The notes: generated by a model from the sequence alone, not told the origin. A stretch of 32,371 nt of DNA from Natronohydrobacter sp. (GCA_007123015.1 SKSL01000088.1:1-32371), one strand, 5' to 3'; counted from the first letter of the stretch, positions 16,458 through 24,679 are shown. Made by a program: numbers and translations.

Positions 16458-18739
16458 TCCTCGTGCTGGGCGTGGCGCAGCCAGTAGCTGTGATCGCCGC
16501 GATCCGCCGGGCTTGATCCGATCATTTCCGTCTTGTCACGATGGAGCGCGACCTGTTGCAAAAGTCTGCGCAAGCGACGCAGAGCCAGCGGTTTGGTCAT
16601 CACAGGGATATCATGATCCTCGGCCTTCTGTACCAGATCAGGGCTGTGATTGGCCGTGATCAGAACAGCGGGAACAGGCCCATGCTTTGCCCGCAGATCC
16701 GTGATCAGATCAAGCCCGGTTTCCCCTGCATCCAGTTGATAATCCGCAAGGATCACATCTGGCGGTACGCCAAATTCTTCGATCTGCGACGCTGCCTCGC
16801 TCTGGGTCCGGGCCTCGATCGGGCTGCAGCCCCAGTCCTCGAGAACACCCATCATGGCACTACGCACATTATCGTCATTCTCGACCACAAGGATCAGCAG
16901 ATCCTCAAGCGCCGCGTTTGAAGCTTCCTGTAAGGCCAGCGGCGTGGTCCCGATTTCCGGAGGGGCGGCGCGCGGGACTGTGACTGCGAACATGGTGCCG
17001 CGCCCGACAACCGAGCGCAGATGCAGAGAATGGTTCAACAGCGCGCAAGCCTGCTCGACAATGGCCAGCCCCAGCCCCATCCCGGCCTCGCTTTGTGAGG
17101 GGTTGAGCCGAGTGAATTCCTCGAAAATATCCGCTTGCCGGTCTTCCGGAATGCCGGACCCTGTGTCCCAGACCTCAAGGCGCAGATCAGGCCCGCAAGA
17201 ACGCACCCCAAGCACGACCCGGCCCTGAGTGGTATAGCGCAACGCATTGGAGAGCAGATTTTGCAGAATACGTTTAAGATAGACCGGGTCTGATGTGACA
17301 TGCGCGCCGCTCGGATGCACGCGCAATTCCAGCCCGCGTTCCCGTGCAATGGGTGTGAATTCTTCGCGCAGGCGTTCCAGAAGCGGCGCGAGCGCCAGCG
17401 TTTCCGGTTTCGCCCGTGCCGCACCAATATCGAATTTCGAAATATCGAGCAGCGCGCCAAGGATCTGCTCGACTGACCCGAAGGCCTTGGTGATCCGCTC
17501 GATCAGCCGTTCCTGCGCCGGGGGCTGGTCCATCGCGCTGAGCGAGGCAAGAAACAGCTTGGCGGCATTGAGCGGCTGCAAAAGATCGTGGCTGGCCGAG
17601 GCCACGAAGCGCGATTTCGAGGTATTGGCGCGTTCGGCTGCGTCGCGCGCGGATTCCAGCTCGATCGTGCGCGCACGCACGCGGGCTTCCAGCGTCTCGT
17701 TCAGCCGGTGCATTTCGGCAATCGCACGGCGTTCCTTGGTCAGATCGTTGAACGAGATCACGAAGCCCCGATCCGGCATCGCCTGCGCCGAAAGCTCGAT
17801 CACGGCGCCCTCGTCTTGCAGAATCTCAAGTGTCAGCGGCGGGCGGAATGGCGGGCCATTGACCCAATCGGTCAGCGTCGCGCGGATATTGCTGCGCCCG
17901 AGTTGGCGCCGCCGCATCAGATTGTTCAACAGCGCCGAAAAGGGCGTTCCAGTGGCCAGAAGGTCGACAGGTGGCGAAAACAATTCACGCAGGCGTCGGT
18001 TCCAGCCCGCCAGCCGCGCTTTCGCATCGAAGATCATCACGCCTTGGTCGATGTGATCGAGCGTGGCGCGCACCATTTCAGCCTGTTCATCAAGCAGCTT
18101 CGTGCGTTCCTCGCGCGCCGTGCGCACCATGCCAGTGACGTCCGTCTGGGTGACGGCAGTCCCACCCGAGGCCATGCGTTGTTCCGAGACCTGCAGCCAC
18201 TGATCTTCGATCAGCGGGACCATGAAATTGACATCGCGTCGCCGATGGCTGTCAAGGCGCTGAACGACCCAATCGCGCCGCAGCGTGGTTTGGGGCAGGT
18301 TCAGCGACGGGCTTTCCGAAACGATCCGCACATAATCCCGAAATGACAAACCGGGCCCGATTCGACGACGGACATCGGGCAGATCCGCGCAAAAGCGTGA
18401 ATTCCACATGGTCAGCCGGTCCTGCGCGTCGAACATGGCAAAGCCTTCGGTGATTGCCTCCAGCGCATCAGTCAACGCATTTCGGGCCGCAACAGCATCG
18501 CGTTCCGCTTTTGACAGACGTGTATTGGCGACGCGCAATTTATCAAGCGTTTCGGCCAGATCGCGCGTGCGCGCACGGATTTGCTGTTCCAGCGTGACAA
18601 CATGGCTCAGCTGGCTGATTGGTCGATTGGTGCTTTGTGTTGCGCGTTCCGACCGATCCATGAGCGCTGCGACAATGGCGCGCAACCGGGCGTTCTCTTC
18701 TTCGAGATCGGGCGAATCCGTAAACAGATTTTCAAGCAT
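16454..18739 (-). CDS. PAS-containing hybrid histidine kinase (NahK/ErcS'-like)
   Basis: A 761-residue soluble sensor kinase without membrane segments. It has an N-terminal coiled coil (about 10-90), a first PAS domain (about 92-205, 'ITEGFAMFDAQDRLTMWN') and a second PAS (about 228-335, 'IDQGVMIFDAKARLAGWN'). HisKA follows, with phospho-acceptor His384 in 'FVASASHDLLQPLNA', then an ATPase domain (N-box 'ILQNLLSNALRYT', G1 'VWDTGSGI', G2 'GMGLGLAIVEQA'). The C-terminal receiver domain (about 615-725) has Asp666 in 'ILADYQLD' and Lys716. Its start overlaps the end of the FIST gene by eight bases, so the two form one operon. This matches the Pseudomonas NosP-NahK pair, in which the FIST protein regulates the kinase; that specific link is inference. 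Confidence 0.9.
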   Translation of the reverse strand: MLENLFTDSPDLEEENARLRAIVAALMDRSERATQSTNRPISQLSHVVTLEQQIRARTRDLAETLDKLRVANTRLSKAERDAVAARNALTDALEAITEGFAMFDAQDRLTMWNSRFCADLPDVRRRIGPGLSFRDYVRIVSESPSLNLPQTTLRRDWVVQRLDSHRRRDVNFMVPLIEDQWLQVSEQRMASGGTAVTQTDVTGMVRTAREERTKLLDEQAEMVRATLDHIDQGVMIFDAKARLAGWNRRLRELFSPPVDLLATGTPFSALLNNLMRRRQLGRSNIRATLTDWVNGPPFRPPLTLEILQDEGAVIELSAQAMPDRGFVISFNDLTKERRAIAEMHRLNETLEARVRARTIELESARDAAERANTSKSRFVASASHDLLQPLNAAKLFLASLSAMDQPPAQERLIERITKAFGSVEQILGALLDISKFDIGAARAKPETLALAPLLERLREEFTPIARERGLELRVHPSGAHVTSDPVYLKRILQNLLSNALRYTTQGRVVLGVRSCGPDLRLEVWDTGSGIPEDRQADIFEEFTRLNPSQSEAGMGLGLAIVEQACALLNHSLHLRSVVGRGTMFAVTVPRAAPPEIGTTPLALQEASNAALEDLLILVVENDDNVRSAMMGVLEDWGCSPIEARTQSEAASQIEEFGVPPDVILADYQLDAGETGLDLITDLRAKHGPVPAVLITANHSPDLVQKAEDHDIPVMTKPLALRRLRRLLQQVALHRDKTEMIGSSPADRGDHSYWLRHAQHED

Positions 18740-19934
18740 TCGCGTTTTCAGGCGCTCCGTCTACCACGAAATCGGTCGCTGTCAGAGTATCGGTATCTTC
18801 GTCGGGGGGATAAAATGCAAGGCCTGTAAAGGTCTGGTTCACATGGACCAGATTGAACTGCTCGCCATAGGTGTTGAATCCGGTGACCCCGAAGCGATCA
18901 AGCACCGCTGATATCTGGTGGCGCTTCTGGCTATGTTCCGCTTCCAGTCTGCGCAGGATACAATCACAGGCCATGATCGCGGGTGTCTCGCCCGCAGGGG
19001 AAAGCCGCGACAATTCCTGTTCCAGATGTGCCCCCAGATCCGTGCTCTGGGCCAGACGCAGCACCAGCCCGGTCTCGATGGCTGAGAAGAATCGCAAGGT
19101 GCCGTCCTCTTCGACGCGCTGGATCGCGAGCACATGATGGTCATCGCCGATCTTTGACACAACAGGATTGGCCGCAAATATGAATGGCGACAGCTGTTCA
19201 GGGTCTTTACCAAGGATGCGCGCATATTCAGGGCCCGCTGGCATGCCATTGATCGCGCGCACAAGCCGGTGTTCCGGATCCGCATCTGTCACGACCATTC
19301 GCTTGTCTGTGGGTTCGAGATGATCGAAACGAAAAGCCGTAACGCGGCAGGGGGTGCGCAGGATGGCCAGCACAGCCGCGTCGGACATGAAGCGGCCCTG
19401 ATGCATGACAAAAGTCTTGCCGAAGCTCAATCCATCGCCGGCAGAACCACCGACCAAGGGACTTTGACCCAGGGCTTCCGAAAGCGCCCAGACCAGTTGC
19501 TCTTCCATCAGCGACAGCCCGTCCGACAGCAGAAAGGCCACTTCATTGGCCCAGTCCGCAGTGGAGAAGGTCACTTCGGCGCGCAGATCGAAGGCCAGTT
19601 GCCGCGCAAGCTCTGGATCAAACTTCCGCAGATCGCGCAGCACGCCGGTTGCGACCTGAAACAGGTTGCGCGGCAGGCCAAGCGCCACGATCTGCCCGTC
19701 CAGATAGCCGCCTGCGCCGATTTCCCCCGCTGTGGTGCAGCCGATGATCTGGGTTTGCTGGGTAATCGGCAAAAGGGTCTTTTCGATCTGGTCCAGATCA
19801 TGACCTTCGCCGATGAACAGGATCATGAGCGCCAGTTTGTCCGGCTCAAACTGTTCCAATACCTCCGATATCGCCTGACAGCTGTCGGGCGACGCAGACT
19901 GCGCGCGTGAAATGAAGGTGGTTGATGGATGCAC
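18732..19934 (-). CDS. FIST domain sensor protein (NosP-like candidate)
   Basis: A 400-residue protein with an N-terminal FIST domain (about 30-225, 'QIIGCTTAGEIGAGGYLDG', 'SPLVGGSAGDGLSFGKTFV') and a FIST_C domain (about 230-385). The latter ends with 'GFNTYGEQFNLVHVNQTFTG', a signature of this family. FIST proteins sense small molecules and signal through partner kinases. In Pseudomonas, Vibrio and others, NosP is a heme-binding FIST protein that inhibits the co-transcribed kinase on binding nitric oxide. The same neighbour is present here, which supports a NosP-like role, but heme binding cannot be read from the sequence. It starts with GTG 19934, with AGGGAGGGG just upstream. Confidence 0.88.
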   Translation of the reverse strand: MHPSTTFISRAQSASPDSCQAISEVLEQFEPDKLALMILFIGEGHDLDQIEKTLLPITQQTQIIGCTTAGEIGAGGYLDGQIVALGLPRNLFQVATGVLRDLRKFDPELARQLAFDLRAEVTFSTADWANEVAFLLSDGLSLMEEQLVWALSEALGQSPLVGGSAGDGLSFGKTFVMHQGRFMSDAAVLAILRTPCRVTAFRFDHLEPTDKRMVVTDADPEHRLVRAINGMPAGPEYARILGKDPEQLSPFIFAANPVVSKIGDDHHVLAIQRVEEDGTLRFFSAIETGLVLRLAQSTDLGAHLEQELSRLSPAGETPAIMACDCILRRLEAEHSQKRHQISAVLDRFGVTGFNTYGEQFNLVHVNQTFTGLAFYPPDEDTDTLTATDFVVDGAPENANA

Positions 19935-20025
19935 GCTGACCCCTCCCTGGTTGGCGCACGAATAGCAGGGACAAGCTTACCCCAGTCGATAGGCCTTGCG
20001 CAAAAGGTTTGAGGCCCCTCGGAGA

Positions 20026-20685
20026 TCAGGAGCGGTCTATATCGCGCCGCAATTGGGTAAAACTGACCGAGTTGGCGATCCGGACGGCTTGCGTGCGGCT
20101 TTGGGCGCCCAGTTTGCGCAGGATCGCCGTGACATGCGCCTTGACCGTGGTTTCCGAGATCGAAAGCTCATAGGCGATCTGCTTGTTGAGATAGCCCTCG
20201 CAGACCAGCGCCAGAATACGGCCCTGCTGCGGGGTCAGGTCTGACAGCCGGTCAATCGCGCTACGGTCGGCATCACTCTCGGCATCCTTGGCAGGGGCTG
20301 TATAGTCCTGGGGCAGATAGACCCCGCCCTGAACGGCCGCGCGCAGGGCGGTCACGAATGCATCTCGTGGGCTGTGTTTGGGGACAAAGCCCGCAGCCCC
20401 GGCATGCAGCACCGCTGTGATGATCCGGTCATCAGCCATGGATGACACCACGACCACAGGCACTCCGGGGGCAGCATTGCGCAGCCGCGTCAGCCCGTCA
20501 AGCCCGGCCACATCCGGTAAGTTCAGGTCAAGGACAATCCCTTCAACTTCCAATCCGGCGCGGATGCGTTGCAGGGCATCCCCTAACGAACTTGCCGTTT
20601 CCACTTTCGAGAACCCCGGCGTTTCCGCGAGCGTCATCTGAAGCGCCTCGCAAAAAAGCGGGTGGTCGTCTATCACCAGTATCAT
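20026..20685 (-). CDS. NarL/FixJ-family (LuxR-type) response regulator
   Basis: A 219-residue DNA-binding response regulator. The receiver domain (1-120) has 'VIDDHPLF', phospho-acceptor Asp53 in 'IVLDLNLPDV', and the conserved Lys in 'GFVPKHS'. The C-terminal LuxR-type helix-turn-helix is 'LTPQQGRILALVCEGYLNKQ' continuing to 'SETTVKAHVTAILRKLGA'. The ORF track starts at 20736, but GAGGGA lies seven bases before the internal ATG at 20685, and homologues begin close to 'MILVIDDHP', so I choose that start. It lies upstream of the FIST and kinase genes on the same strand, with a 91-base gap, and is the likely output partner. A related regulator (ErdR/AgmR type) lies near nahK in Pseudomonas. Confidence 0.92.
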   Translation of the reverse strand: MILVIDDHPLFCEALQMTLAETPGFSKVETASSLGDALQRIRAGLEVEGIVLDLNLPDVAGLDGLTRLRNAAPGVPVVVVSSMADDRIITAVLHAGAAGFVPKHSPRDAFVTALRAAVQGGVYLPQDYTAPAKDAESDADRSAIDRLSDLTPQQGRILALVCEGYLNKQIAYELSISETTVKAHVTAILRKLGAQSRTQAVRIANSVSFTQLRRDIDRS

Positions 20686-20837
20686 CTCGTCCCTCGTTCC
20701 GGTGACAGCCTCCATAGTAATCATCGTTTCACGCATCTGACTGCCCGAATCTGCTGTCGTTCATACTCCCAACACCACATGTAGAAGGAAAACAGCGCGA
20801 GCGCGCCCCCCCTATAGGTCTTATCTGTCGAACGGAT

Positions 20838-21272
20838 TCAGGTCAGTTTTTGGGCCAGATGCGCGAGCGCCAACACATATCCCTGCGTGCCGCAGCCAAT
20901 GATCATCGCATCCGCGCGGGCGCTGATATAGGACTGGTGCCGGAAGGCCTCGCGGCGGTGGATATTCGAGATGTGCACTTCGATTACAGGTCCCTCGAAG
21001 GCATTGAGCGCATCAAGAATTGCAATCGACGTATGCGTGTAAGCCCCTGCATTGATGACGATCCCGGCCGCAGCCTGGCGCGCTTCCTGAATCATCTCGA
21101 CCAGCGCACCTTCATGATTGGACTGTCGGAAATCAACTGCAAGGTCCAGGCGCGCGGCCTCGGATGCGCAGGCCTGTGCCACATCATCCAGCGTCTCTGA
21201 GCCATAGATCGCGGGCTCGCGCTGGCCCAGAAGATTAAGGTTCGGCCCGTTCAGAATGAGAATGGTTTTCAT
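20838..21272 (-). CDS. aroQ: 3-dehydroquinate dehydratase, type II
   Basis: A 144-residue dodecameric enzyme that dehydrates 3-dehydroquinate to 3-dehydroshikimate in the shikimate pathway. Motifs are the N-terminal '[19 protein letters not shown]' with the catalytic Tyr and Arg of the lid loop, '[17 protein letters not shown]', and '[20 protein letters not shown]' with the catalytic His. The track frame begins at 21308, but the family starts at '[13 protein letters not shown]', so I place the start at ATG 21272, with AAGG nine bases upstream. It lies downstream of the inositol-monophosphatase gene on the same strand. Chorismate from this pathway is the PabB substrate encoded nearby. Confidence 0.95.
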   Translation of the reverse strand: MKTILILNGPNLNLLGQREPAIYGSETLDDVAQACASEAARLDLAVDFRQSNHEGALVEMIQEARQAAAGIVINAGAYTHTSIAILDALNAFEGPVIEVHISNIHRREAFRHQSYISARADAMIIGCGTQGYVLALAHLAQKLT

Positions 21273-21323
21273 GCGACGCTGCCTTGCTGCCTGTGTCGGG
21301 TCTGTCATGTCAGAGCGCAGGGT

Positions 21324-22118
21324 TCAGGCGGGGCGCTGGCGGATGATCCTGGCAAGATTGTCGAAGATCGCTGAATTTGCAGCAATGATCTCGCCGCGCT
21401 CCAGGATTTGCGTGCCTTCACGGATCGGGCCCACAAACCCGCCTGCTTCGCGGACCAATAACAGACCCGCCGCCAGATCCCACGCATGCAACTCACGTTC
21501 CCAGAAGCCATCGTAACGCCCGGCCGCCACATAGGCGAGATCGAGCGCCGCCGATCCCCAGCGCCGGACGCCTGCGCAGGCCGGCATCAACTGCCCCAAA
21601 TCGTGCAGGGTGGCAGGCAGGGTTTTCTTGCCTGCATAAGGCACCCCTGTCGCAAACACACTCTCGATCATGGCGCTGCGGTCCGAGACACGCAAGCGGC
21701 GGTCATTCATGAAAGCGCCTGCGCCCTTCTCGGCCACGAATAATTCATCTTTGGCAGGATCGAAGACGACCGCTGCGACGATCTCACCCTTGAATTCCAG
21801 CGCGATCGAGATCGCCCAATGCGGCAGACCATGCATGAAATTCGTGGTTCCATCCAGCGGATCGACAATCCAGCGCCGGGTCGGATCCTTGCCGTTGACC
21901 GGCTCGGATTCTTCCCCCAGCCAGCCGTAATTGGGCCGGGCTTCTGTCAGCATCTCGCGGATGATCTTCTCAGAGGCGATATCGGCGCGGCTGACAAACT
22001 CTCCGGCGGATTTCGAAGAGACCTGCAGGTTCTCGACCTCGCGGAAATCCTTGACCAGCGCGCGTCCTGCCTTGCGTGCGGCGTTGATCATGATGGTAAG
22101 ATTGGCGCTGCCTTGCAT
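21324..22118 (-). CDS. suhB: Inositol monophosphatase family protein (SuhB-like)
   Basis: A 264-residue Mg-dependent phosphatase. Metal-binding motifs are 'WLGEESE' (about 65-71), 'WIVDPLDGTTNF' (about 82-93) and the C-terminal 'HAWDLAAGLLLVREAGG' (about 214-230). This set defines the IMPase/SuhB family, which hydrolyses inositol phosphates and related substrates. In E. coli SuhB also takes part in rRNA antitermination. The exact substrate here is not known. AGGAGC precedes the ATG. It is followed closely by aroQ and preceded by pabC on the same strand with an 83-base gap. Confidence 0.92.
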   Translation of the reverse strand: MQGSANLTIMINAARKAGRALVKDFREVENLQVSSKSAGEFVSRADIASEKIIREMLTEARPNYGWLGEESEPVNGKDPTRRWIVDPLDGTTNFMHGLPHWAISIALEFKGEIVAAVVFDPAKDELFVAEKGAGAFMNDRRLRVSDRSAMIESVFATGVPYAGKKTLPATLHDLGQLMPACAGVRRWGSAALDLAYVAAGRYDGFWERELHAWDLAAGLLLVREAGGFVGPIREGTQILERGEIIAANSAIFDNLARIIRQRPA

Positions 22119-22201
22119 CTGGGGTCGCTCCTGAAGGGTCCGGGGCGCGCTATACGCTGCAGGGGGGCAGATGTGAAGCCCTTGCGCGGGCCTCTCGACG
22201 C

Positions 22202-22816
22202 TCAGGGCCGCGCGATGAATTCCGCTGCAATCAACCCGCGCAAGGCATTGCCAACCCAGAGCTGCACATGCGGCAAGTCGCGCGCCAACAGGGTCTCTTC
22301 CGGGCAGGCGCGTTCGGCGCGCAGGACACCGGGCAACAGGCCCGCCGACAGGGGCGGCGTGCGCATTCCCGCGCCACGGTCGAAGAATACAGTCGTGATG
22401 GTTCCATCGCAGACCTCGTCGCGTTCATTGAGGAAGATTACTTCATCAATGTCTGTGGGAAGGTCTGCGCGGGCCGCATCATATTTCGCGCGGCGGCTGG
22501 ATTTTATGCGCAGCCAAGGGTCGCGTGACGAAAGCCGCTCGCGCGCCAACGCCACATGCCAGAGCGGTTTCGACGGGGGCAGGGGGGTGTGCGTGATCTG
22601 CATTCTGCCGTCCCGCGAGAGCGTCAGGCGCAACCGGGCCGGGTGGGCCGGGCCGCTGATCTGTGCGTGCGGGCAGTCCCAGCCCAGAGCGTCGGCGCCC
22701 CTGCGCAAGCGGGCGCGGTGTAGCGCTTCGCGCGGGGCGCGCGTGCCGTCCCAATAGAGGGTTTCGATCAGGTGCAGACCGGGGTCGTCAGCGCCTGCGC
22801 GTAGCGCATCTTCCAC
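22202..22816 (-). CDS. pabC: Aminotransferase class IV, probable 4-amino-4-deoxychorismate lyase
   Basis: A 204-residue PLP enzyme of fold type IV, shorter than E. coli PabC. Motifs are 'GLHLIETLYWDGT' at the N-terminus, the PLP lysine in 'IKSSRRAKYDAAR', 'NERDEVCDGTITTVFF' with the conserved Glu, and 'LSAGLLPGVLRAE'. Directly next to pabB, the best call is ADC lyase, giving p-aminobenzoate and pyruvate. The track start ATG 22831 has no ribosome site, whereas GTG 22816 has GGGAGG (22824-22829) seven bases upstream, so I choose the GTG. Either way the gene begins inside the 3' end of pabB. A branched-chain or D-amino-acid aminotransferase is less likely because of the context. Confidence 0.85.
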   Translation of the reverse strand: MEDALRAGADDPGLHLIETLYWDGTRAPREALHRARLRRGADALGWDCPHAQISGPAHPARLRLTLSRDGRMQITHTPLPPSKPLWHVALARERLSSRDPWLRIKSSRRAKYDAARADLPTDIDEVIFLNERDEVCDGTITTVFFDRGAGMRTPPLSAGLLPGVLRAERACPEETLLARDLPHVQLWVGNALRGLIAAEFIARP

Positions 22817-23928
22817 AGTGCTTCCTCCCATTCACCCTGGGCTGTGCTGTCTTGCACCACACCGCCGCCGACATCCGCGCGGATATGGCCATCCGGCGCG
22901 ATCTGCAAGGTGCGGATCGCCACAGACCAGCATTGATCGCCATCTGGCGCAGCCCAGCCGATGGCCCCGCAATAGGCCCCGCGCGGGCTGTGTTCCAGTT
23001 CCGCAATGATCTGCATGGCGCGGATTTTCGGCGCGCCTGTGACGGAACCGCAGGGAAAGAGCGCGGCCATCAAGTCAGGCAGCCCCGCAGCGTCGCGCAA
23101 CTGGCCCTGCACGCGGCTGCTCATCTGATGCACTGTGGCGAAACTCTCGATGGCGAACAGCTCAGGCACGCGCACAGTGCCGATGCGGCTGATCCGCCCG
23201 ATATCGTTGCGCAGCAGATCGACGATCATCAGATTCTCGGCCTGCACTTTCTCGCTCGCTGCCAGCGCGGCTTTCAGCCTTGCATCCTCGCGCGGATCAG
23301 CGCTGCGTGGGGCCGTGCCCTTCATCGGCCGACTTTCGAGGGTATCGCCCTTGATCTGAAAGAACAGCTCCGGACTGCGCGAGACGATGGCAGCACCGCC
23401 ACCAAGATCAAGATACGCCCCGAAGCCGACAGTCTGGCGCTTGCGCAGCGCCCCGTAAAGCCCAAGCGCTGTGCCCGCTTCAAGCTGCGTGTGCACCGGG
23501 AATGTGAGGTTGATCTGGTAGCAATCCCCCGCGCGGATATAGGTTTGCAACTGCGTGAAGGCTGTATCATAGGTCGCGCGCGGGATCGCAGGGTCCAGCG
23601 GCGCAAGCCGGATATCCCGCGCTGCATGCCTTGCCTGCGCGACTATGTCCGCTGCAGCAGATGGCGTGTCATAAAGTCGCAGGTCAATGAGGGGCCGCGC
23701 CGAAGGCACCCAAAGCTGCTCAAGGCGCGGCTCGAAGGCATAGCCGGCTTCATAGGCCAGATATCCGGCGACCCAGAGCCCTGCGCGCCGCGCGGCCTCT
23801 GCCTGCTCAAGCACAGGCTGAACCTCGTTCAGGGCCTGTGCAATAAGGCGCTGACGGGGCCTGTCGAAAAGCGCAGGACGGCCCTTTGGCCCATGTTCGA
23901 TCAGGATCACTTTGCCGCTCGCATCCAC
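22768..23928 (-). CDS. pabB: Aminodeoxychorismate synthase component I
   Basis: A 386-residue chorismate-binding enzyme that, with a PabA glutaminase, converts chorismate to 4-amino-4-deoxychorismate for folate synthesis. Motifs are 'YEAGYAFEP' in the N-terminal part, 'AGDCYQINLTFPV', 'LESRPMKGTAPRS' with the lysine typical of PabB (PIKGT motif of ADC synthase), 'IVDLLRNDIGRI', 'LFPCGSVTGAPKIRAM', and 'GGGVVQDS' near the end. It starts with GTG 23928 and has a weak ribosome site; GTG a few codons later ('VILIEHGP') is an alternative. pabA is not in the window. Confidence 0.94.
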   Translation of the reverse strand: MDASGKVILIEHGPKGRPALFDRPRQRLIAQALNEVQPVLEQAEAARRAGLWVAGYLAYEAGYAFEPRLEQLWVPSARPLIDLRLYDTPSAAADIVAQARHAARDIRLAPLDPAIPRATYDTAFTQLQTYIRAGDCYQINLTFPVHTQLEAGTALGLYGALRKRQTVGFGAYLDLGGGAAIVSRSPELFFQIKGDTLESRPMKGTAPRSADPREDARLKAALAASEKVQAENLMIVDLLRNDIGRISRIGTVRVPELFAIESFATVHQMSSRVQGQLRDAAGLPDLMAALFPCGSVTGAPKIRAMQIIAELEHSPRGAYCGAIGWAAPDGDQCWSVAIRTLQIAPDGHIRADVGGGVVQDSTAQGEWEEALWKMRYAQALTTPVCT

Positions 23929-24109
23929 TTCTGTTCAAGAGAAACAGATAGCGCGTTGTGTCGAGAATTGCACATGGCCTTCGCGACAGGGAAGCTGTGG
24001 AAAGCGGCATTGCCCAGGGCGCATGTGCAGAACTCTGCTGATCCTGCGCGGCTTCCTTGCCTTGCAGCACATAGTTGCTATCCTCATATGCACCCAACAG
24101 GAGGTTGAA

Positions 24110-24409
24110 ATGCCGAAACTGGTGAAAGTTTATATTCAACAAGTGCTGATCGGCTTTGGCCTCTCGGCAGTGTTCACCGTGATCCTGCTCTACTTCAATG
24201 TTGCCAATCTGCAGCGTCTGCTGTTGGGCTCGAGCGACGGCTATCTTGGCCTGTTTCTGATGTTCTTTTTCAACGGGCTGGTGTTTGCGGGTGTTCAATT
24301 CGCCATCCGGATCATGCGGATGGGCTATGAGGACGATGACGATGACGATGATGATCGCGGCATGCCCGTGCGCGCGGACTTCGCGCCGATCCCGATACGC
24401 GCAAAGTAA
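24110..24409 (+). CDS. Small two-pass membrane protein with poly-Asp tail (99 aa), conserved hypothetical
   Basis: A 99-residue protein starting 'MPKLVKVYIQQVLIGFGLSA'. Two hydrophobic segments are visible (about 12-33 and 46-65), followed by 'IRIMRMGYE', a run of eight aspartates, and a short basic/proline tail. The track frame starts at 23912, but AGGAGG (24099-24104) sits five bases before ATG 24110. A possible promoter lies upstream: TTGCCT (24057-24062), 16 bases, TATCCT (24079-24084). I do not know its function. Short proteins of this form look familiar from Rhodobacterales but I cannot name a family. The gene diverges from pabB and converges on the 6S RNA gene. Confidence 0.8.
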   Translation: MPKLVKVYIQQVLIGFGLSAVFTVILLYFNVANLQRLLLGSSDGYLGLFLMFFFNGLVFAGVQFAIRIMRMGYEDDDDDDDDRGMPVRADFAPIPIRAK

Positions 24410-24432
24410 GCGATAACCGTTAAGCGAGAAGG

Positions 24433-24595
24433 GCGGCAGGCCCGCAGCGACCGTGGTGGCGTGAATTTCCCGAGAGCCTGAGTTAATCAGGTGGGCGCCA
24501 GATAACGAGGCCAGGGCCCCGTCAGAGCCAGCTCCCTCGGAGATGCTTATCGGCCACTGGAAAAGGGCCACACACGCGAAGAGCAGAACCTGCCT
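24433..24595 (-). ncRNA. ssrS: 6S RNA
   Basis: Reading the minus strand gives a ~163-base RNA that lines up with E. coli 6S RNA along its length. 'GUGGCCGAUAAGCAU' matches E. coli 'GAGCCGAUAUUUCAU' on the 5' side of the central bubble. 'CACCUGAUUAACUCAGG' matches the 'CACCUUGAACCAAGG' hairpin on the 3' side. The closing stem pairs GGCAGG (24589-24594) with CCUGCC (24435-24440), extended by UCUGC/GCGGG. An inner stem pairs CGUG-U-GUGGC with GCCAC-CACG. GAUAA/UUAUC and CGAGG/CCUCG form the upper hairpin. 6S RNA mimics an open promoter and binds sigma-70 RNA polymerase in stationary phase. The ends are estimated from the promoter and the stem. Confidence 0.8.
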
Positions 24596-24601
24596 GACTC
24601 A

Positions 24602-24630
24602 GACATAGGCCCCACCTGCCAGCGCTGCAA
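24602..24630 (-). promoter_or_regulatory. Sigma-70-type promoter of the 6S RNA gene
   Basis: On the minus strand TTGCAG (24625-24630) is followed after exactly 17 bases by TATGTC (24602-24607). Initiation seven bases further, at about 24595, coincides with the first base of the 6S closing stem, so promoter and RNA structure support each other. Confidence 0.6.
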
Positions 24631-24653
24631 GAGCGATCCGGTACTTGACGACC

Positions 24654-24668
24654 GTTCATCTTTCGTTC
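24654..24668 (+). promoter_or_regulatory. LexA (SOS) box upstream of mmcB
   Basis: GTTCATCTTTCGTTC is an exact GTTC-N7-GTTC direct repeat, the LexA operator consensus of alphaproteobacteria. It lies 11 bases before the mmcB ATG and just after TTGACG (24644-24649), a likely -35, so bound LexA would cover the promoter. mmcB belongs to the SOS regulon in Caulobacter, which fits. Confidence 0.75.
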
Positions 24669-24679
24669 AGGTTCATGAT

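Noticed and set aside
22663-24108. 481-aa plus-strand ORF antisense to pabC/pabB
   Set aside because: It is a shadow of the pabB and pabC coding strands, with no domain and no ribosome site.
24540-24600. Plus-strand resemblance to cobalamin riboswitch pieces (GCCACTGG, AGCAGAACCTGCC)
   Set aside because: The order and spacing of the conserved boxes do not fit, the downstream gene is mmcB, and the minus strand fits 6S RNA far better.
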